NCBI GenBank assembly: GCA_951230915.1
Contig: OX579637.1
Coordinates: forward strand, 29,326,001-29,390,000
Length of the DNA stretch: 64,000 bases
Direction: 5' to 3'
Source of the DNA: Antitrichia curtipendula
Lineage: Eukaryota; Streptophyta; Bryopsida; Hypnales; Leucodontaceae
Shown here one piece after another: positions 62,850 through 64,000 of this stretch. Under the pieces are notes generated by a model. That model did no database searches. It saw only the letters and a program-made list of their open reading frames with translations, and had not been told where the DNA came from. The translations under genes were made by a program, and so were the position numbers. Every line of letters begins with the position of its first letter. Positions within the stretch are counted from its first letter, which is position 1.

Positions 62850-63632
62850 TCATTGGGAACTTCGCGCGGCACGTTGGGGAACGTTGGGGGAACATTGGGG
62901 GATTTCGCAGCTCGGTTTTGACCTGACAAAGCTTGGTGCGATGCAGGAATTTGCAGAAATTTTGCAAGAACTTGAGATCGTTACCGTAGGAACACGAAAA
63001 TGGGGCAGTCTTTCTGGCCGCAGTGAGAGGTGATGGAGGAAGGTAGGCCACTGAACTCCATACTCGATTCCGTATTGAATCACGTGAATGCAAGGAGCAC
63101 CTTCGAAGGCATCCAGTGCCGATTTCATTGTAAAAAAATGATTGAGTTTGATGTAAGGGCAGTAATCGACATACACCCGAAAAGTTTTCATCATTGTCTC
63201 AACAGACGGGTATTTGCTCGTGATTACTGTATAATGCTCTTCACCGGTGCCCGACATTTTTGCGACCTATTGACTAGAAGAGGTATCAAATTAGAAGAGT
63301 ATTCTGAGCCCGACAAACAAAACAAAAAGCAAAAAGCATGCTTTGCCATAGAACAGTAGTAAGCGACCTCAAACTGCAAAATCCTATTATTTCCTTCAAA
63401 TTTTCATGGCATATATCTAACTGACCAGAGCTTCCATGAAATAATGCGCCATGCACTGAATAGAGCTGTTGTGGGGTGACGATTGACTCTGCAGTTCTGC
63501 TAAAAGGCCGATGGCAATGCCTGTATTTTGTTGGCTCATTGCAAGAGCGCACCTACGGGATGCACAACCGATATGAAGAAATAAAGTACTGACATCAATC
63601 TCATATATTTTCGGAATGTCAAAGTTGAGCAA
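62850..63632 (-). pseudogene. Partial GRAS-family gene (N-terminal half of GRAS domain)
   Basis: Exon A, about 63632-63426, encodes IDVSTLFLHIGCASRRCALA and then LLAELQSQSSPHNSSIQCMA with HYFMEAL, a leucine heptad region I of GRAS type. A 159-bp GT-AG intron (63425-63267) joins it in phase to exon B from 63266: VAKMSGTGEEHYTVITSKYP, FRVYVDYCPYIKLNHFF, ALDAFEGAPCIHVIQYGIEY and GVQWPTFLHHLSLRPERLP. The VHIID core reads VIQYG, so its Asp is replaced by Gln. Spacing resembles the SCL9/SCL14 (LISCL) or PAT1 branch. After HFRVP the similarity stops, and the PFYRE and SAW parts are absent. GRAS proteins are plant transcription regulators. It is probably a truncated pseudogene, unless further exons lie left of the AT-rich junction. 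Confidence 0.75.
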
Positions 63633-64000
63633 AAAACAGAAACCCGTATTTTCAATTGTTTGTTATAATTTTATAAATGCACTCCGACGACATTCTATTG
63701 ACATTCTACTGACATTCAGTTGGAGTTTCAAGCCGAGCTATCTGCTTTGATTATTGCTAGGGTAGAGTAAAAGTAAACCATGATTAGGAATCATTACACT
63801 AAAAGTTAGGGTATGGCCATACTTGTAGAGCAGTTCTGTCATACTCGTGTCAGGAGACAAAGCACGTTCTGGAGATAAATTCGACTGTCCTGCGCCACGG
63901 AGAAGCAAATTGAAATTGAAGCCTGACCGACGTTGACGCAGATGGCTCAAAACGAGGAGTCTCCAAATAGGACCTATAAGTTTCATCAAACTGAATCTCA
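63633..64000. other. Upstream flank of the GRAS fragment, undetermined
   Basis: A minus-strand open frame at 63738-63989 (83 codons) has no recognised motif; it could be an upstream exon of the GRAS fragment or chance. The window ends here. Confidence 0.25.

Noticed and set aside
1..64000. CRISPR arrays, bacterial operons, riboswitches
   Set aside because: The window is plant nuclear DNA; the tandem repeats lack unique equal-length spacers and no cas genes are present.

Overview
This window looks like nuclear DNA of a land plant. It is strongly AT-rich, its genes have introns with GT-AG junctions, and it holds two plant-type regulator genes (a TERMINAL EAR1-like RNA-binding protein and a GRAS protein) in a sea of decayed transposons. 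The transposon mix (DUF659 hAT, DUF7869 proteins, Tc1/mariner) would suit a bryophyte, fern or lycophyte, but I cannot name the species. Only one conventional host gene is clearly intact.

Layout: 1-985 is a 195-bp tandem satellite. 1753-2576 is an interspersed inverted-terminal repeat. 2640-5680 holds unrecognised protein-like remnants and a GGATCC-rich tract. 6334-8157 is an intact 607-residue ORF, probably transposon-associated and gag-like. 9514-12130 is a decayed DUF7869 gene. 12440-15000 is AT-rich with nothing recognised. From 15045 to 31604 runs a degenerate zinc-finger/transposase-like gene split in two by a 12.9-kb hAT element (15718-28614). That element's ends are flanked by the identical 8-bp target duplication ATGTCAAA. 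It carries a truncated BED/DUF659 transposase, an antisense protein-kinase-like gene, a coiled-coil/RING-H2 gene and four CGTCC-rich arrays. A second, 2.77-kb hAT element without a transposase lies at 32018-34785, with the same terminal core and an 8-bp duplication GTTTTGGG.

34800-44450 is AT-rich with only degenerate repeats. 44457-47427 is bounded by an inverted repeat whose terminal motif recurs at 55.5 kb. A Tc1/mariner transposase relic (about 47995-48444) lies just downstream of the TEL gene. TEL occupies 48956-53456 on the minus strand in five coding exons (1068 residues), with a GC-richer upstream region to about 55.3 kb. A roughly 212-235-bp tandem repeat (55335-55795) marks the far side. 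55.8-62.8 kb is AT-rich without genes. A partial GRAS-family gene lies at 62850-63632 on the minus strand.

The most notable system is the large hAT unit. It has one transposition footprint but carries signalling-type cargo (kinase-like and RING-H2), and its terminal core is shared with the smaller neighbouring element. Everything in it is decayed, so this is a fossil of such a system rather than a working one.
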